Assembly (NCBI GenBank): GCA_019095985.1
Contig: CM032660.1
Coordinates: 6,011,894-6,075,893 of the forward strand
Origin: Streblospio benedicti
Taxonomy: Eukaryota; Annelida; Polychaeta; Spionida; Spionidae
DNA: 64,000 bases
Reading direction: 5' to 3'
The position numbers and the translations under genes were made by a program. The notes under the pieces were generated by a model. It saw only the letters and a list, made by a program, of their open reading frames with translations. It was not told the DNA's origin and searched no databases. This document shows, one piece after another, positions 60,621-64,000 of this stretch; the first letter of the stretch is position 1; each line of letters opens with the position of its first letter.

Positions 60621-62117
60621 GTAAGTTCATATAACTATATTCAGAATACAGCAGTAAAATATACATGTATGCTATCTAGCTGATTGTACTGAGGTGGTAT
60701 CTATACAAGAAGGTAGGATAAGTATACACACAGTATTTTTACAGTTCTTTTTTTAAAAAAAACACCATAATTTTGGGGTAACATACCTTTTTCTGATGAT
60801 ATGTAAAAACTTTCAATGTTTGGAAAAAAATCACAAAAATCGTCCGCTGCGGAAAAAATGTTGTGCTGCTCAAAACAATAAAAGTTAATTACCCTCCTTA
60901 TATTACATGGAACATGTCTGTACTAACACTTGGAACAGTGAAGTTGCCCTAAAAGTTAATTACCTTAGTTAAAGCAATAGGTTTTAGGTCCAGCATATTT
61001 TGACCAACCTTTTAGAATATGTAAGTTATGGTGACTGGACTACAGGAACAATTAACATTGTTCTAATACCAAATAAGGTAGTTGCTTTGAAGTTGCTCTA
61101 TGTCCTTGCTTACAAATCCTTTGACTTGCAAAGTTGTAGCTATTGTTTTCAGAGGCTTGTTTGAGAACACCCATTTGACACAAGTAGTGGAGGCAAATCA
61201 GTTTAATCTTTGAATGAAAGTGTACTGGTATTTTACAAAGCATGTTGCACACTAACAATTAAAATGATCTGAAAATATTCTGTGAACTTACTCTTATCAA
61301 GTATCATGAAAATATAATTTTAGCAAAAACTTCATTTTAATAAGAGGGAAATTGAATGAATGTCATCACAACATTCTTGACATGCGTCTCGAATGGCGCG
61401 ATGTCTGTTCTTACCGTCTCACTTACAATTTGTGGGTATCTTTTTAAAAAGTCTGGGTACCTCCCTGTCTACAAGTCATTTAGGTACATGTAGGTGTTTG
61501 AAAGGTATTGTGAGTACATATATTCTAATATGATTCAGCCAAAAGGTTAGCACAAAGTCATTATACTAGTAATTCTTCAGTGATGGTTCAGTGGAAGCAA
61601 ACACTTGTCACAATTTGGTGTTGTTGAATTATTGAAAGATGGAAGGTTTTGTTTATACATATCACAATATATCAACATTTTGTGTAAAGTTTGCTTTGGA
61701 ATGTTACTTTTCAAAAAGAAAAAAATAAGTTTTCGGCTTATCATTCAGATACATAATGATTTCGGACTGAGGATACGAAGTTAATTCACATCTCATTATT
61801 TTGCCTTCTGTTATTAGAGGAATGTCTTCAGGTCCAGCAATAGAAATATGCTTGCATATAGAAGGTCCTAACTAGACTTACAAGAAGGTTAGTAACAAAA
61901 ACAAAATCTGTTGGGGCCCACGTATCGCTAATGTGTTTATAAATGTCAGTAAATACAATAATTTATTAAGATGACAATAAAACTACTGTTGAAATGTTAT
62001 TTGAAAGTATGTCATAGCAAAAATACGAGTGCAAAACTTCTGTGGTTATTCTTTTTTGAAAAAGAAGTAAATCATGCCTAATGCAATGATTTTGTGTCTT
62101 ATTAGATTGATGTATAT
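60621..62117. other. No feature recognised
   Basis: AT-rich sequence, probably intron if the exon at 60549-60620 is real. No further exon could be supported. Confidence 0.4.
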
Positions 62118-62296
62118 GTACAGTAGAAGCTCTCCATTAGGACCACCTTTGGGACGAGTGTTAGGTGATCTCAATACAGAGGTGGTCTCTATACAGAAGT
62201 TCATTTCGTAGCTTTATGAAGGTTTGGAACTGTGAAAAGTGGTCTTATAGAGATGGTCTCAATAGAGAGGTGGTCTTAATAGGATGTTTTACTTTA
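62118..62296. mobile_element. Pogo/Tigger-like MITE
   Basis: The left end cagtagaagctctccattag with gaccacc and the right inverse (gaggtggtcttaataggatg with ttttac) resemble the ends of pogo/Tigger transposons. Inside, units of gatggtctcaatagagaggt are repeated. About 180 bp, no coding sequence. Confidence 0.6.
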
Positions 62297-62799
62297 TTTA
62301 TGAAAGCGTTATTGTGGTTGTTTTATACAGACCTACATATTTTTAGTAAAAAAAATTCTAGCCATCATCTCATAACCATAGACAGCTTTTTTATGACAAC
62401 AAAACCCCTTTTGCAGCCAATCAACAATCAAGCAATTATCCTACATGAATATATCATTTTCTGTGTCATTTGTGCAGATTGATTGCAATCACAAAAAGTG
62501 AAACATAATGAATATGAATCTTTTGATGATTGCCAGGGAGGTAGCCAGACTTTTTAAAAGGTACGCACAAATTGCAGCATGCATAGATCAGCATGGATAT
62601 CGCAGTGCACTTCATATTACATCAGTTTCACTATTTTCTCTCTAATCATTGTTAAATTGCTGATAAAATATCATTTTTACAATATGTAGATAGTCATAAA
62701 GATCTAAGAATAAGTTAAGAAAATTTTTTCAGTTCATTTTATGTTAAATATACAATGTCTATTCTGTTACTGTGAAATAATTCGGGGAACCGTGTAAAG

Positions 62800-63015
62800 A
62801 ATGGGTGGGGGGGGGGGTGGGGGTTATAAGGAAGTGGGATAAGGGAAAAAGGGCCCAAAAAGAGGGATAAGGGATCTCCAATTAGTGGGATAAGGTAAAA
62901 AAGAGCCAAAAAAGAGGGATAAGGGCAAAAAGGGCAAAAAAGAGGGATAAGGGAAAAAAGGGCCAAAGAAGAGGGATATGGGATTTCTAGACCCCTTTTA
63001 AAACCCCCCCCCCTG
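62800..63015. repeat. 28-29 bp GGGATAAGGG tandem repeat between G- and C-runs
   Basis: About five units of gggataagggaaaaaagggc plus caaaaaga lie at ~62838-62980. On the left they are preceded by a run of G (gggtggggggggggg) and on the right followed by a run of C (aaaccccccccccc), so the two sides could pair. The minus-strand frame here is a repeat artefact. Confidence 0.75.
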
Positions 63016-63019
63016 TAAA

Positions 63020-63122
63020 GCTTTGGATGAAAGTAGAATTGAACTCATGATCTCTTGATACCACCAGAGCAATCTTATATGTAGATCAAGTTATTAGCCA
63101 TTAGGCTAGCCATCCTGGATGC
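63020..63122 (-). repeat. tRNA-like sequence or tRNA-derived SINE head, copy 2
   Basis: On the minus strand: acceptor-type ends ggatg/catcc, an A-box-like tggctagcctaatggct, a B-box-like gagttcaattc, a middle stem cttgat/atcaag and the shared loop word acatataaga. It has the same architecture as 56882-56981 with different stem bases. Confidence 0.5.
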
Positions 63123-64000
63123 TCAGAGACATGTTCATATTCGGCCAGCTTTATAATCCACTTGGGATTAGGCTTTGCCCAATCACCTACTTGGTGTCGC
63201 CACTCATATGTTTGTATTTCTGTCTTTATTCCCTATTTAAGCCTTTATCCCGAGCATTTACAAGCGGTCAGGAGCATGTATGACTCTCTATAGTTCACCG
63301 TGCCCGCGGCCACTTCTATGACATTACAATAAAATACCAGTACAATTTCATTTCAAGCTCAAACTGATTCACCTCACTCTGAGTATCAGATGTTATCTGA
63401 TACTCAGTGATTCACCTGTGACCACTTGTGAATTGAATTGAAAATGTCTTAATTATCATAGATACATTACAAAGAAAAGGCAAACGTATTATACACTGCA
63501 ATAAATAAAGCGCACTAAAGACTAATTTGGACCAAAATTCAGGTCACATTCTGCTCTGAAGTAACAACCTGACAGGTTGTGAAATGTCAAAAGTATATTT
63601 CAACTAGTTGAGTAAATACTAAATCGTATGTATTTTGGAAAGCGCTAAAACGTTTATACATATATGTATATTCTTATTTCCATAGTGTACCTGTCTGCAG
63701 TGACAAGAGACAACATGGGCTTCAAAAATAAATATTAAATACATAAATATAACACATAAAGGCACATTCTCAAGATAACATCATAAAACAATAGCTACCC
63801 CATACCACAATACTGAAAGCCTTAATTGGTGTCAAAACATTATAAGCACATAAAGCTGCCATCTTCTTTAGGTGAAGTGGGGCATAGTTAACTTATTGTT
63901 TGAAGCAGGACACAATGGACAATTTTAGTGACTCTTTCCAAAAGGTAGGTCCCCAAAATATCATGGTGATTTTTAAGAAAAGTACACACTTGCGTATACT
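63123..64000. other. No gene recognised
   Basis: The block 63130-63350 (gactctctatagttcaccgt, then acaataaaataccagtac) looks like the tail of a retroposon. At 63376-63414 the words gagtatcagatg and ttatctgatactca form a small hairpin. The rest is AT-rich, perhaps intron. Confidence 0.4.

Noticed and set aside
61815-61880. Possible exon after ttattag
   Set aside because: Short, reaches a stop quickly and has no family resemblance.

Overview
The window looks like AT-rich nuclear DNA from an animal, probably a marine invertebrate; a hemichordate- or cephalochordate-like deuterostome is my guess and is weakly supported. The signs are multi-exon genes with GT-AG introns, metazoan families (SEC14-like with a GOLD domain, malectin, CYP4, a Cys-loop receptor ligand-binding domain), many small inverted-repeat transposons, tRNA-derived repeats, a LINE fragment and long microsatellites. 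Three runs of exactly 100 N (2627-2726, 19625-19724, 46534-46633) are scaffold gaps of unknown true size.

Layout. 1-13.7 kb (+): the 3' part of a SEC14-like lipid-transfer gene, with introns full of transposons and one exon present twice beside a gap. 16.3-18.6 kb (-): the last three exons of malectin; its lectin-domain exons are not visible and may lie in the 19.6 kb gap. 20.3-26.0 kb (+): a complete 12-exon CYP4 (CYP4F-like) P450 gene of 511 codons. 27.4-33.3 kb (-): a nicotinic-receptor-like ligand-binding domain that ends in an acidic linker and a short hydrophobic tail instead of the four channel helices, so it looks like an acetylcholine-binding-protein-type molecule, possibly GPI-anchored. 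From 34 to 60 kb I recognise no host gene: it holds transposon copies, a LINE reverse-transcriptase remnant, a 106 bp pure GTT run, palindromes and tandem repeats. At 60.5 kb (+) there is a plausible first coding exon of an unidentified gene that would continue past the window.

The genes form two tail-to-tail pairs (SEC14-like/malectin and CYP4/AChBP-like), with malectin and CYP4 head-to-head. I see no evidence that they work in one pathway. The strongest candidate for something little described is the channel-less receptor domain with a shortened Cys-loop at 27.4-33.3 kb. The next most useful observation is the probable haplotype-derived false duplication at 0.7-3.3 kb, which also gives the empty site of a foldback transposon.
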